From positions 183,064-247,063 of the forward strand of contig NZ_KE386848.1 in NCBI RefSeq assembly GCF_000429105.1: a stretch of 64,000 nucleotides of DNA, given 5' to 3'. The notes below the pieces were generated by a model that searched no databases, was not told the origin of the DNA, and was given only the letters and a program-made list of their open reading frames with translations. The DNA comes from Schaalia suimastitidis DSM 15538 (GTDB lineage: Bacteria; Actinomycetota; Actinomycetes; Actinomycetales; Actinomycetaceae). Each line of letters opens with the position of its first letter. The first letter of the stretch is position 1. This document shows, in pieces, positions 55,687 to 64,000 of the stretch. The position numbers and the translations under genes are program-made.

Positions 55687-56951
55687 AACGCCTGTTAGCG
55701 CGCGTGCCTCGCATCCAATTCGGCGAACCTAAAAGCGGCAGTGTCAACGCAAACCCTGTGACCACGTATTATCTCATCATTGTCTCTGCGCTGCTACTGA
55801 CCATCTTTGGTCTTGTCATGGGCTTCTCTGCCTCCGCGGTGGCCCGCATTGCCAGTGAACAGAGTCCTTATGTGGCCTTCGGACGCCAGCTTGTCATCAT
55901 TGCGGGGTCTGTGGTGATAGCAGCCGTGGCACATTTGTTACCACAACGATGGTGGTATCACTTGGCGCTCCCACTATTCCTGCTTGCACTTGTTGCGCAG
56001 TCGCTCGTTCTGACTCCACTAGGCGTCAACGTCGGTGGCAATCGTAACTGGATTGTATTGCCACTTATCGGTCAGGCTCAGCCATCAGAGTTCCTGAAGC
56101 TCGCCATCATCCTTGCGTTGGCACGTATTGTGGCGCGTGAAGGTGCTCGCATTCGTGATTTTAAACAGATGTTCGTGACCGCAGGTATCCCCATTGCCTT
56201 AGGTATTGGTGCAGTGATGCTCGGCTGGGATATGGGCACTGCGATGGTGCTTGCCATAGCCTGTTTTGGTGCGCTGTGGGTGGCGGGATTGCCTGGGAAA
56301 TGGTTCGTCGGATTGACGCTTCTCTCGATACCCTTACTGGCCTTCCTAGTAGCGAAAAACCCCACACGTATTCGTCGCGTTCTTTCGATCTTGCCCGGTA
56401 ACGGTGTTGCCCGCGACCTTTCGGCACCTGAACAAATCGACCATGCAATGTGGGCTTTTGGGTCGGGTGGTTTGATGGGCGTGGGGCCTGGCGCTTCGCG
56501 CGAAAAATGGAATTATCTGCAGGAAGCCCATACAGATTTCATATTGGCAATATTGGGTGAAGAATTCGGCCTGCTGGGAACACTCACCGTCCTGGCATGT
56601 TTAGGAATGTTGGTGTGGGCAATGGTGCGCCTCGCGATGTCCACCTCTTCGGCTTTCGTTGCCGTCGTGACCGGAGGTGTTGCGACCTGGATTGGGGTAC
56701 AAGCCATCATTAACATCATGTCGGTAACCGGTATCGGCCCAGTCGTCGGTGTGCCGCTGCCTCTGGTGTCCTATGGAGGGTCTTCGTTCTTGTTTACAGC
56801 GGTGGCCATTGGTGTTGTCGCAGGCTTTGCTCGCGCTGAGGCAGGTATGTGGGTATTTGGTGCACACAGAGCCGACGGGTTAGCTCCTGGCTATGCCATC
56901 CGTAAGAGATCCGCCGAACGTGTCTCCGCTTCGAGGAAGGTACACCTATGA
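55683..56951 (+). CDS. ftsW: peptidoglycan glycosyltransferase / SEDS protein FtsW
   Basis: FtsW polymerises lipid II at the septum together with FtsI. The 422-residue SEDS protein has ten membrane helices, the conserved PLPLVSYGGSS loop, and the SEDS catalytic region around QPSEFLKL (catalytic Asp not resolved by eye). The ATG at 55683 follows GGAGGCAGGG; a GTG at 55671 adds four residues. Overlaps murD and murG by four bases each. Confidence 0.96.
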   Translation: MKRLLARVPRIQFGEPKSGSVNANPVTTYYLIIVSALLLTIFGLVMGFSASAVARIASEQSPYVAFGRQLVIIAGSVVIAAVAHLLPQRWWYHLALPLFLLALVAQSLVLTPLGVNVGGNRNWIVLPLIGQAQPSEFLKLAIILALARIVAREGARIRDFKQMFVTAGIPIALGIGAVMLGWDMGTAMVLAIACFGALWVAGLPGKWFVGLTLLSIPLLAFLVAKNPTRIRRVLSILPGNGVARDLSAPEQIDHAMWAFGSGGLMGVGPGASREKWNYLQEAHTDFILAILGEEFGLLGTLTVLACLGMLVWAMVRLAMSTSSAFVAVVTGGVATWIGVQAIINIMSVTGIGPVVGVPLPLVSYGGSSFLFTAVAIGVVAGFARAEAGMWVFGAHRADGLAPGYAIRKRSAERVSASRKVHL

Positions 56952-58057
56952 CGATCGTATTAGCTGGTGGTGGCACTGCCGGCCACGTCAACCCGTTGCT
57001 GGCCACTGCTCAGGTGTTGCGTGAACGCGGGTATGACATTGCGGTATTGGGGACAGCAGAGGGCCTCGAATCGGATCTCGTTCCGGCTGCCGGATTTGAC
57101 TTGACGACCATCGCGAAGGTGCCCATGCCTCGTCGTCTTACTCCTGCACTCTTCAGCTTGCCCAGCCGCCTGCGTCAGACCGTGACACAGTGCGAACGCA
57201 TACTTGACGGTGCTGATGCGCTAGTGGGTTTTGGTGGTTACGTTTCGACGCCAGCGTATTTGGCAGCACGATCGTTGGGACTACCGGTCATTATTCATGA
57301 ACAAAATGCGCGTCCAGGATTAGCTAACCGTGTGGGAGCTTCGTGGGCGTCAACGGTTGCCCTCACATTTGACTCCACGCCGCTGAAGGCACGTAAAGGC
57401 AGGACCATCACTACCGGATTGCCACTGCGTTCGGCAATCGCTCAGCTTGCCGAGGCACGTCGTGATCCAGCCACTGCCCTCACACAGCGGCGCGATGCTG
57501 CGGCGCGTCTCGAACTGGATCCTGATTTGCCAACGTTGCTCGTCACAGGTGGATCCCTTGGCGCACTTCACATTAACGAGGCAGTATGCGGTGCCGCTGG
57601 TGACTTACCTGAGGGCCTCCAGGTCTTGCATCTGACGGGGCGTGGCAAGGATGCACCTGTTCGTCAAGCCCTTGCCGAGGCCGGGGTTGTGGAGCGCTGG
57701 AAGGTTGTGGATTACCTGTCAACAATGGAGGATGCTCTCGCTATTGCTGATCTGGTCTTGTGTCGTTCAGGGGCAGGCACGGTGGCAGAGATGACGGCCC
57801 TTGGGCTGCCGTGTGTCTACGTGCCGCTACCCATTGGAAATGGGGAGCAAAAACTTAACGCCCGCGATCATGTTGGCGTTGGCGGCGCACTCATTATTGA
57901 CGACGCAGATCTAGACGCCTCGTATGTGCGTAACGAGGTATTTCCGCTGGTGGTTTCGCATCGCCTTGGTGAGATGGCGGCTGCGTCCATGCAACTGGGT
58001 AAAGCTGATGCCGCACAGGAATTAGCTACGTTGGTTGAGGAGGATATGGGACGATGA
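56948..58057 (+). CDS. murG: lipid II synthase MurG
   Basis: MurG adds GlcNAc to lipid I on the cytoplasmic face of the membrane, producing lipid II. The 369-residue GT-B enzyme has the N-terminal loop GGGTAGHVNP, the second glycine-rich stretch GFGGYVSTPAYLAA and IIHEQNARPGLANR, and the C-terminal UDP-binding signature CRSGAGTVAEMTALGLP. The start and stop overlap both neighbours by four bases. Confidence 0.97.
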   Translation: MTIVLAGGGTAGHVNPLLATAQVLRERGYDIAVLGTAEGLESDLVPAAGFDLTTIAKVPMPRRLTPALFSLPSRLRQTVTQCERILDGADALVGFGGYVSTPAYLAARSLGLPVIIHEQNARPGLANRVGASWASTVALTFDSTPLKARKGRTITTGLPLRSAIAQLAEARRDPATALTQRRDAAARLELDPDLPTLLVTGGSLGALHINEAVCGAAGDLPEGLQVLHLTGRGKDAPVRQALAEAGVVERWKVVDYLSTMEDALAIADLVLCRSGAGTVAEMTALGLPCVYVPLPIGNGEQKLNARDHVGVGGALIIDDADLDASYVRNEVFPLVVSHRLGEMAAASMQLGKADAAQELATLVEEDMGR

Positions 58058-59427
58058 CACGGCGCTTCCACTTCATCGGCATTGGCGGCGCAGGCATGTC
58101 GGTTGTGGCGGAATTGCTTGCCGCACGTGGATATGAGATCTCTGGGTCAGACCGCGTAGCGTCCCCTGTCCTTGACCGCCTGTCGGGCTTAGGCGTGGTG
58201 ACCTTCGTTGGTCACGATGCGTCTCATGTGCCATCCGAGGCGACTGTGGTGGTGTCAACTGCGGTACGCCACGATAATCCTGAATTGATGCAGGCACGGA
58301 GTCGTGGTCAAGAGGTTATCCACCGCTCCCAAGCGTTGGCATTGGCTGCTCAGGAGATGCGTTTCGTTGCTGTTGCTGGTGCGCACGGAAAAAGCACGAC
58401 GTCGGGTATGCTCGCGGTGGCGTTACGAGAGGCGGGTTGTGATCCGTCGGTTGCGGTTGGTGCGATTATTCCTCAGTTGTCCTCCGGTGCGCACTTGGGG
58501 GGTGGCGACATTTTTGTTGCTGAGGCCGACGAGTCTGATGGGTCTTTTTTGAACTATCGGCCAACGATTGAATTGGTCACCAATGTTGAGCCCGACCACC
58601 TTGACCGCTACAGCAGTCGGGACGCCTTTGAGCAGGTTTTTGTGGATTTCGCTGATCGTCTTGTTGACGAGGGTGTACTGATTGTGTGTGCCGAGGACGA
58701 AGGGGCGACGCGTTTAGCGCAGCGCGTGCGCCCACGCCGCACTGTTGTGACTTATGGGCGCGCGCATCGCAGCGAAGATGTGCCTGATGTTGTTATTCAC
58801 CATGCCTCAACGTCTACGCGCGGAGGGCAGGTCGCGGTGACTTGGGGTGATATTTCGGCTGTTATTCACCTTCAGGTGCCAGGCGAACACAATCTGCTCA
58901 ACGCTGTTGGTGCTTGGACGGCAGGCTGTCTCCTTGGCGTCGATCCGCAGGTGATGGCTCAGAGCCTCGGTGCCTTTGTTGGGACATCTCGGCGTTTTGA
59001 ACTGCGTGGAACTGTTGCTGGGCGACGCCTATTTGACGACTATGCGCATCACCCGACTGAGGTTGCTGCTGCTCTGCGTCAAGCTCGCGTTGTCGCACAC
59101 GATCAATGTGTCGTCGTCGTTTTCCAGCCCCATCTATATTCGCGCACACAGGCATTTGCGCAGCGTTTTGCCCAGGCACTAGCGTTAGCTGACGCCGTGG
59201 TGGTGACAGATATTTACGCTGCCCGTGAGGATCCCGTTCCTGGGGTTGATTCGCGGATTATCACCAACTATCTTCCTTCGGCACGCTATGTGCCGGATAT
59301 GTATGAGGCGGTCAGGCAGGCAGCGGCGTTAACCCCAGTTGGGGGTGTTCTCCTCACGATGGGTGCTGGAGACATTACGAACTGTGTGCCCCAGGCCCTC
59401 GCTGTGTGGGAGCAGCATGTCGACTAA
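58054..59427 (+). CDS. murC: UDP-N-acetylmuramate--L-alanine ligase MurC
   Basis: MurC adds the first amino acid, L-alanine, to UDP-MurNAc. The 457-residue protein has IGIGGAGMSVVAELL at the N-terminus, the P-loop GAHGKSTT (109-116), EADESDGSFL and the conserved DYAHHPTEVAA and FQPHLYSRTQ segments. The gene overlaps murG by four bases and ftsQ by eleven. Confidence 0.97.
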   Translation: MTRRFHFIGIGGAGMSVVAELLAARGYEISGSDRVASPVLDRLSGLGVVTFVGHDASHVPSEATVVVSTAVRHDNPELMQARSRGQEVIHRSQALALAAQEMRFVAVAGAHGKSTTSGMLAVALREAGCDPSVAVGAIIPQLSSGAHLGGGDIFVAEADESDGSFLNYRPTIELVTNVEPDHLDRYSSRDAFEQVFVDFADRLVDEGVLIVCAEDEGATRLAQRVRPRRTVVTYGRAHRSEDVPDVVIHHASTSTRGGQVAVTWGDISAVIHLQVPGEHNLLNAVGAWTAGCLLGVDPQVMAQSLGAFVGTSRRFELRGTVAGRRLFDDYAHHPTEVAAALRQARVVAHDQCVVVVFQPHLYSRTQAFAQRFAQALALADAVVVTDIYAAREDPVPGVDSRIITNYLPSARYVPDMYEAVRQAAALTPVGGVLLTMGAGDITNCVPQALAVWEQHVD

Positions 59428-60490
59428 TCCGTCTTCCCGCAGCTCGCGGCCTATTCCGCCGCGCCGTCCGCGTGCCCATACCAAGGACACGACACCATCG
59501 TCGTTGGCCGATGAGGCCTCGTCCACAATGCCCTCTGCGCAATCCGCAGTTGGTGCACCTAGTCGGCGTCCCTCGTGGTCTGCGCTGAGTGCTGGTGGGC
59601 ATGCTCAGGCGGACGCGCCGGTAGGTGCACGCACGATTGCCGAGGCGGATCCTCCTACGAGTCGTGTCGGTGCAGTCTCGTCTGGGCGCCGACGGAGCGT
59701 CTTCGCACGCCCTGTCGGCGACGAGCAGGCGGCGCAGCTCATGGGGCCAAGCTCGCAGGCGGCAACGCCGGCGCTAACGGATCGACTCAACGAAAAACGT
59801 GCCGCTAAGCGCCGTCTCCGTCTGCGTCGCATCGGTCAGTCGGCAGCTGTGATCATCACATGTGTAGCGCTGATATGGGGTATCTTTTTCTCGCCGTTAT
59901 TGGCGCTGAGAGCCGATAATATTACGGTGACCGGCGTCGACGAAGACTTAGTGACGACAGAGCAGGTTGGTGCTGCTCTCACGCCGTGGTATGACGTTCC
60001 GCTGCCTCGGATTGATCGGGGCGCTGCGGTGGCAGCAGTCGAAGCGCTCACGCCGGTAAAGGACGCATCAGTGGAGTGGGCATTGCCTTCTGGACTGTCG
60101 GTCAATGTCACCTTACGTCAAGGCGCAATGCTGGAGGCCGCTGAGGGCGGCTACTCACTGGTGGATGCTGAAGGGGTTGTCCTTCGCCAAGGCTTGGCAA
60201 CGGTAGAGGGTTTTCCTGTTGTGGCATTTAATGCCGATGGGGATCGTGTAAGCCAAGCTCAGGCATTCACAACCATATGGAATGCGCTAGGGCAGGAGTT
60301 GCAGGGCCAAGTAGCGTCCTTATCTTGCGAGGGGCTGTCGTATCGGGTCAATCTTGCTTCGGGGGCGATTATTCAGTGGGGGCCGGCAGGTGACGACGCT
60401 TTGAAAGCTCGTGTTGCTGCTACTTTGATTGCCCATCGAGGGGGCAGTGTGTATGACGTGTCGTCACCTACGCACCCGGTTGTGTCGTGA
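59417..60490 (+). CDS. ftsQ: cell-division protein FtsQ
   Basis: FtsQ joins the divisome to the membrane. The 357-residue protein has a long Ser/Pro/Arg-rich cytoplasmic segment (1-140), one membrane helix (about 142-163), a POTRA domain (residues 166-235, LRADNITVTGVDEDLVTTEQV) and an FtsQ beta domain. The cytoplasmic part is longer than in E. coli (about 25 residues), as in other actinobacteria. The ATG at 59417 overlaps the murC end; an upstream ATG at 59339 lies inside murC. Confidence 0.92.
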   Translation: MSTNPSSRSSRPIPPRRPRAHTKDTTPSSLADEASSTMPSAQSAVGAPSRRPSWSALSAGGHAQADAPVGARTIAEADPPTSRVGAVSSGRRRSVFARPVGDEQAAQLMGPSSQAATPALTDRLNEKRAAKRRLRLRRIGQSAAVIITCVALIWGIFFSPLLALRADNITVTGVDEDLVTTEQVGAALTPWYDVPLPRIDRGAAVAAVEALTPVKDASVEWALPSGLSVNVTLRQGAMLEAAEGGYSLVDAEGVVLRQGLATVEGFPVVAFNADGDRVSQAQAFTTIWNALGQELQGQVASLSCEGLSYRVNLASGAIIQWGPAGDDALKARVAATLIAHRGGSVYDVSSPTHPVVS

Positions 60491-60679
60491 CTCATACGTC
60501 TTCGCTTCATTTGCTTGTCGTGGCAATGATTGAATGGTGCCATTTTGCTGTGCGATGAATTCGCTTTGCTTGGCATGATGCTCTTGCCTTGGCGTGCGAC
60601 ACGCCCAAGGTGACGCTTGCTATTGCTTCTTTGTGCACCTACGTTCTTCCCGGCAGAAGGCAATATAAACCCATACCTT

Positions 60680-60692
60680 CAACCTGAGGTTG
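60680..60692. promoter_or_regulatory. palindrome in the ftsZ leader
   Basis: CAACCTGAGGTTG is a 6-1-6 perfect palindrome, 31 bases before the ftsZ start, within the 233-base ftsQ-ftsZ gap that probably holds an ftsZ promoter. It could be a regulator site or chance. Confidence 0.4.
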
Positions 60693-60723
60693 AGGTTTGG
60701 TGGGCGGAATGAGGGGAAAGCAC

Positions 60724-61974
60724 ATGGCGGCGCTCCAGAATCAACTAGCAGTGATCAAAGTGGTTGGCGTCGGTGGCGGTGGCGTCAATGCCGTCAACCG
60801 AATGATTGAAGTGGGCCTCAAAGGGGTTGACTTCATTGCCGTCAATACTGATGCGCAAGCCCTTATCATGTCCGATGCCGACACCAAACTCGACATTGGC
60901 CGGGACCTCACGCACGGCCTCGGCGCTGGTGCAGATCCTGCCGTGGGACGCCAAGCCGCCGAAGACCACGTTGATGAAATAGCCGAATCCCTTGAAGGTG
61001 CCGACATGGTCTTCGTTACCGCCGGCGAAGGTGGTGGCACAGGCACAGGTGCTGCCCCAGTCGTTGCACGTATCGCACGCGGTGCGGGTGCGCTCACAGT
61101 CGGCGTTGTGACACGTCCCTTTTCTTTCGAAGGCAACCGCCGCGCTGCACAGGCTGATGCTGGTGTTGAAGCCTTGCGTGAAGAAGTAGACACACTCATC
61201 GTCATCCCTAACGACCGTCTGCTGAAAATCTCCGATACTGGCATCTCTGTGCTCGACGCCTTCCGTGCGGCTGACCAAGTCCTTTTGTCTGGCGTGCAGG
61301 GCATTACTGAACTTATTACAACACCGGGTCTGATCAACGTTGACTTCAATGACGTGAAATCGGTGATGAAAGATGCCGGTTCAGCGTTGATGGGTATTGG
61401 TGCCGCAACAGGTGAAGACCGCGCCTTGCGTGCCGTGGAAACCGCAATTTCGTCGCCGCTGTTGGAAGCCTCCATTGACGGCGCCCACGGCGTATTGATG
61501 TTCTTCCAAGGTGGGTCGGACCTTGGTTTGCACGAGATCTACCAATCGTCACAGCTCGTCCGCGAAGCGGTCCACCCAGAAGCCAATATCATCTTCGGTA
61601 ACGTTGTCGACGACGCCCTTGGTGACGAAATACGCGTGACGATTATCGCCGCCGGCTTCGATGCGCCAAATGATCGTCGTGACGAGGCGGAGTTGCCTGT
61701 GGTCACCCCAGCCCCTGCCGCTGTGGTCACGCCGGAACCAAGTGCGCCAGCAGCCCCCGTGCGCACCCTTGGTTCGGTTCCTGTGGCCCGTCCTGCGCAC
61801 CGCGTGGACGTTGAAGCACCGACACGGCGTATTGCCACTGCAACAGGGGCTATACCCTCAGCTTCGCCAGCGCCATCCGTAGTCCCAGACGATGACCACT
61901 CTCTTGAAGTGCCTCGCGTCTTTGACGAGGAAGATCGTCCCGACGAACTTGATATCCCTGATTTCCTGCGCTGA
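60724..61974 (+). CDS. ftsZ: cell-division tubulin FtsZ
   Basis: FtsZ polymerises into the Z-ring. The 416-residue protein has the tubulin signature GGGTGTG (103-109), the T7 synergy loop [11 protein letters not shown] and a C-terminal variable linker of about 100 residues (Ala/Pro/Val-rich) ending in LDIPDFLR, the peptide that binds SepF and other partners. The ATG at 60724 follows AGGGGAAAG. The gap before it is the only large one in the cluster, so a separate promoter is likely. Confidence 0.98.
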   Translation: MAALQNQLAVIKVVGVGGGGVNAVNRMIEVGLKGVDFIAVNTDAQALIMSDADTKLDIGRDLTHGLGAGADPAVGRQAAEDHVDEIAESLEGADMVFVTAGEGGGTGTGAAPVVARIARGAGALTVGVVTRPFSFEGNRRAAQADAGVEALREEVDTLIVIPNDRLLKISDTGISVLDAFRAADQVLLSGVQGITELITTPGLINVDFNDVKSVMKDAGSALMGIGAATGEDRALRAVETAISSPLLEASIDGAHGVLMFFQGGSDLGLHEIYQSSQLVREAVHPEANIIFGNVVDDALGDEIRVTIIAAGFDAPNDRRDEAELPVVTPAPAAVVTPEPSAPAAPVRTLGSVPVARPAHRVDVEAPTRRIATATGAIPSASPAPSVVPDDDHSLEVPRVFDEEDRPDELDIPDFLR

Positions 61975-62732
61975 TGCTGCACCACTTCGCTCACGCCAGT
62001 GCCTGTTTCACCGATGCAGGCACAGGCGTGAGTCCTTTTCGGCACAACTACGGCTTCCATGTTGGTGACAACCCAAACCAGGTGCGTCAGCGGCGCGAAG
62101 CCCTTGCACGTGCATGTGGGCGCTCCATCGTGTGGATGGACCAGTATCACAGCATCGAGGTGGCACTTATCGACCGGTCAACGCCACATGCTAGGGATGA
62201 CTCACTTCAGTACGCGACTGTGCGCGCTGATGCGGTGATAATCGACGCACGTACCTGGGACGATGCGCCCGCTGCAGCAGTCATGGTGGCAGATTGCCTG
62301 CCTGTCCTTATCGCAACAGCGGATGGCGCGGTGGTGGCAGCTGTCCACGCAGGGCGGAAAGGGCTGCTCGGCGGCATCCTCACACGTGTGATCGATACCG
62401 TCGCTCACCTGGGCTATCCCGCGCAGACACTGAGTGCAGCCTTAGGGCCAGCAGCGTGCGGTCAGTGCTACGAAGTACCTGAGTATATGCGTGACGAGGC
62501 GCGAGTGACCCACCCTGCAGCGGCTTCGCAGACACGGCGGGCGAGTGCGGCCATCGACCTGAGAGCTGGGGCTCGTGAAGAACTCGCGGACCTAGGCGTG
62601 ACCCTTGCCGTTGATGATGCACGCTGCACCATTGAAGACCTCGCTCTTCATTCCTATCGGCGCAACAAAGTCTGTGGACGTCAGGTAGGGCTTATCGTTC
62701 CCAGAAGCGGCGCCGGGATCACAATCGCATAA
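61974..62732 (+). CDS. pgeF: PgeF/YfiH-type peptidoglycan editing factor (laccase domain)
   Basis: This 252-residue protein of the DUF152 multicopper-oxidase-like family has the conserved Cys in VMVADCLPVL, HAGRKGLLGG and GPAACGQCYEV, and DLALHSYRR near the end. Members act on purine nucleosides and in E. coli keep peptidoglycan precursors correct. It overlaps the ftsZ stop by one base (TGATG), showing translational coupling to division. Confidence 0.9.
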   Translation: MLHHFAHASACFTDAGTGVSPFRHNYGFHVGDNPNQVRQRREALARACGRSIVWMDQYHSIEVALIDRSTPHARDDSLQYATVRADAVIIDARTWDDAPAAAVMVADCLPVLIATADGAVVAAVHAGRKGLLGGILTRVIDTVAHLGYPAQTLSAALGPAACGQCYEVPEYMRDEARVTHPAAASQTRRASAAIDLRAGAREELADLGVTLAVDDARCTIEDLALHSYRRNKVCGRQVGLIVPRSGAGITIA

Positions 62733-62832
62733 ATCTGAGGTCCTACTTGCGACACACCGCACCTGTACGCCAATAGATTGACGCGCACGCATTACCTTGG
62801 CACCAGTACTACCGCGGTGGAAAGAGGCAGTT

Positions 62833-63279
62833 ATGGCAGACACATTTGGTGCACGCGCTCGACGTTTTATGGGCTGGCACCGTCCTGATGACGTTGACAT
62901 CGAGCAGGACTTCTTCGATATTGAAGAAGATCTGGCTGAGGTGACGCCTCTGACCCCTATTCGCAGTGAGGCCGATACGCCTCGCATTCAAGACACGCCC
63001 ACAAAGGATCGTATGCGCATCGTGACCTTCCATCCGACGTCGTACAGTGACGCGTTGCCTGTCGGTGAGGCGTTCAGGGATGGCTCACCTGTCATCCTTA
63101 ACCTTTCTGATATGAGCGACGAAGATGCACGCCGTATCGTCGATTTCGCGGCGGGACTCACCTTTGGTTTACAGGGCGTCATTAAGCGCGTCACCTCAGG
63201 TGTTTTCCTGCTGTCTCCGAAGTCGGTCGAGGTTTCTGGCGAAGGTAACGCCTCACGCCACGGCTCCCTGTTTAACTGA
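62833..63279 (+). CDS. sepF: cell-division protein SepF
   Basis: SepF anchors FtsZ to the membrane in actinobacteria that lack FtsA. The 148-residue protein has a membrane-binding N-terminal amphipathic stretch (ARARRFMGWH), a linker and the SepF fold (DGSPVILNLSDMSDEDARRIVDFAAGLTFGLQG, then FLLSPKSVEV). The ATG at 62833 follows AAAGAGG and matches the family start; an ATG at 62797 adds 12 residues. A yggS gene, common here in other actinobacteria, is absent between pgeF and sepF. Confidence 0.95.
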   Translation: MADTFGARARRFMGWHRPDDVDIEQDFFDIEEDLAEVTPLTPIRSEADTPRIQDTPTKDRMRIVTFHPTSYSDALPVGEAFRDGSPVILNLSDMSDEDARRIVDFAAGLTFGLQGVIKRVTSGVFLLSPKSVEVSGEGNASRHGSLFN

Positions 63280-63287
63280 GGCATCCA

Positions 63288-63611
63288 TTGTCTGCATTGC
63301 TGTACTGGCTTGGAGTGTCAGTATCGATTGTGGCAAGCATCTACCTTGTAGTGCTGTTTGCGCGCGTCATACTCGACTGGGTCCGCTTTTTCCGTCCGCT
63401 GTGGCGACCAAGCGGTGTGCTTCTGCCCGTAGCGAATCTTACCTATGTGTTGACTGACCCACCTTTGCGTCTAATGAGGCGATATATCCCACCTCTGCGA
63501 TTGGGGCAGGGATTCGCCTTTGATGTGGGCTTTATGATCGTCTTTTTATGCGTAATCCTGCTACAACGCTGCGGCCTGTGGCTACAGTCGCTGGGGGTTT
63601 CACTTATTTAA
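63288..63611 (+). CDS. YggT family membrane protein
   Basis: This 107-residue membrane protein has two hydrophobic helices (about residues 6-30 and 76-100) and the typical LTDPPLRLMRRYIPP segment. YggT proteins help shape or stabilise division and occur here between sepF and divIVA. The start is a TTG at 63288, supported by GAGG eight bases upstream; no ATG or GTG is available in the right place. Confidence 0.9.
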   Translation: MSALLYWLGVSVSIVASIYLVVLFARVILDWVRFFRPLWRPSGVLLPVANLTYVLTDPPLRLMRRYIPPLRLGQGFAFDVGFMIVFLCVILLQRCGLWLQSLGVSLI

Positions 63612-63751
63612 AATGTGACTACTGGTGTTAATGTGACAGGTATTCAGTTATCATCTTTAATGAAGCGAATGACGGGTCATCGCCCACGGTGATCCGAAGT
63701 GCAGCAAAACCCTTTGTTTGCACTGCATCCGGAAAACCGAGAGGCAAGGAT

Positions 63752-64000
63752 ATGGCTCTTCTCACCACAGAGGACGTGCTCAACAAGAAGTTTCAGTACG
63801 TCAAGTTCCGTGAGGGATACGATCAGGTAGAGGTTGACGAATTCCTCGACGAGGTCGTTTCCACGATCTACACCCTGCAAGAGGAAAACCGCGACCTGAA
63901 GGCAAAGCTTGAGGAAGCGGAGCGTCGCCTCGCTGAGGCGGGCGAAGCCCCAGCCCCTTATGAGACGCAAACGGTACCAGCCGTTGTCGTCAACGACGAA
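63752..64000 (+). CDS. divIVA: DivIVA/Wag31 (3' end outside window)
   Basis: DivIVA (Wag31) marks cell poles and directs polar wall growth. Only the first 83 codons are in the window. They read MALLTTEDVLNKKFQYV, then FREGYDQVEVDEFLDEVV and a coiled-coil start (EENRDLKAKLEEAERRLAE), which is the classic Wag31 N-terminus. The ATG at 63752 follows AAGGA. Large IVA proteins are usually 250-350 residues, so about two thirds is missing. Confidence 0.95.
   Translation, partial: MALLTTEDVLNKKFQYVKFREGYDQVEVDEFLDEVVSTIYTLQEENRDLKAKLEEAERRLAEAGEAPAPYETQTVPAVVVNDE

Noticed and set aside
1-64000. Mobile elements, CRISPR, tRNA or rRNA genes
   Set aside because: No transposase, integrase, regular spacer array or tRNA-like cloverleaf was found by reading; the gene order is that of a core chromosome region.

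Overview
The window is a continuous stretch of chromosome from an actinobacterium. Gene order and families (a complete division and cell wall cluster ending in sepF, a YggT family gene and divIVA; DUF3040; an HelD/HelR-type helicase; a PAC2 protein; a DUF6318 lipoprotein; a recA-to-lexA-to-nrdR neighbourhood) point to the Actinomycetota, most likely an Actinomycetaceae-type organism. That family-level placement is an inference. Base composition is moderately GC-rich and even. I see no phage, insertion sequence, CRISPR array, rRNA or tRNA. About 58 protein genes cover nearly everything, and only one stretch over 300 bases (47303-48075) has no gene.

Layout. Bases 1-4780: the 3' part of dnaG, a small conserved protein, an amidase and a lipoprotein. 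4867-9804: the transcription/translation operon rimP-nusA-ylxR-infB, closed by a strong hairpin. 10011-14984: an acyl-CoA synthetase and an unusual (archaeal/type 2) valyl-tRNA synthetase on the minus strand. 15206-23066: an M20 peptidase, then a peptide ABC importer (binding lipoprotein, terminator, two permeases, fused ATPase) that ends in a GNAT-C39 peptidase fusion. 23345-30273: recA-recX-cinA-miaB, two YbjN-type proteins on the opposite strand, miaA and dapF. 30335-39049: an rRNA methyltransferase-like gene, hflX-dinG, ldh, lexA with a divergent LysM gene under composite SOS boxes, nrdR and serA. 39243-45609: an HelD-like helicase, a PAC2 protein, a spermidine synthase-like protein, DNA polymerase IV and a DUF3040 protein. 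45793-47302: two coupled secreted proteins (DUF6318 lipoprotein and a PKD-domain protein). 48076-64000: the dcw cluster mraZ-rsmH-ftsL-ftsI-murF-mraY-murD-ftsW-murG-murC-ftsQ-ftsZ, then pgeF-sepF-yggT-divIVA, with divIVA cut by the right edge.

How the genes work together. The right quarter encodes most of the septal machinery and the cytoplasmic and lipid steps of peptidoglycan synthesis in one tightly overlapping operon; murE is absent from its usual place. The middle holds the SOS core (recA, recX, lexA and a LysM membrane protein likely to halt division), with other repair and tolerance genes (dinG, dinB) lacking an obvious SOS box.

The most noteworthy signals are: (1) three arrays of 10-bp GTGGAG-type boxes in the gene-free region before mraZ, one on the plus strand abutting the mraZ start and two on the minus strand facing the DUF6318/PKD pair, which look like MraZ operators; (2) the GNAT-C39 fusion locked into a peptide importer operon; (3) overlapping SOS half-sites between lexA and the LysM gene; (4) the type 2 valS; (5) the missing murE. 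None is proven here; all rest on reading the sequence.
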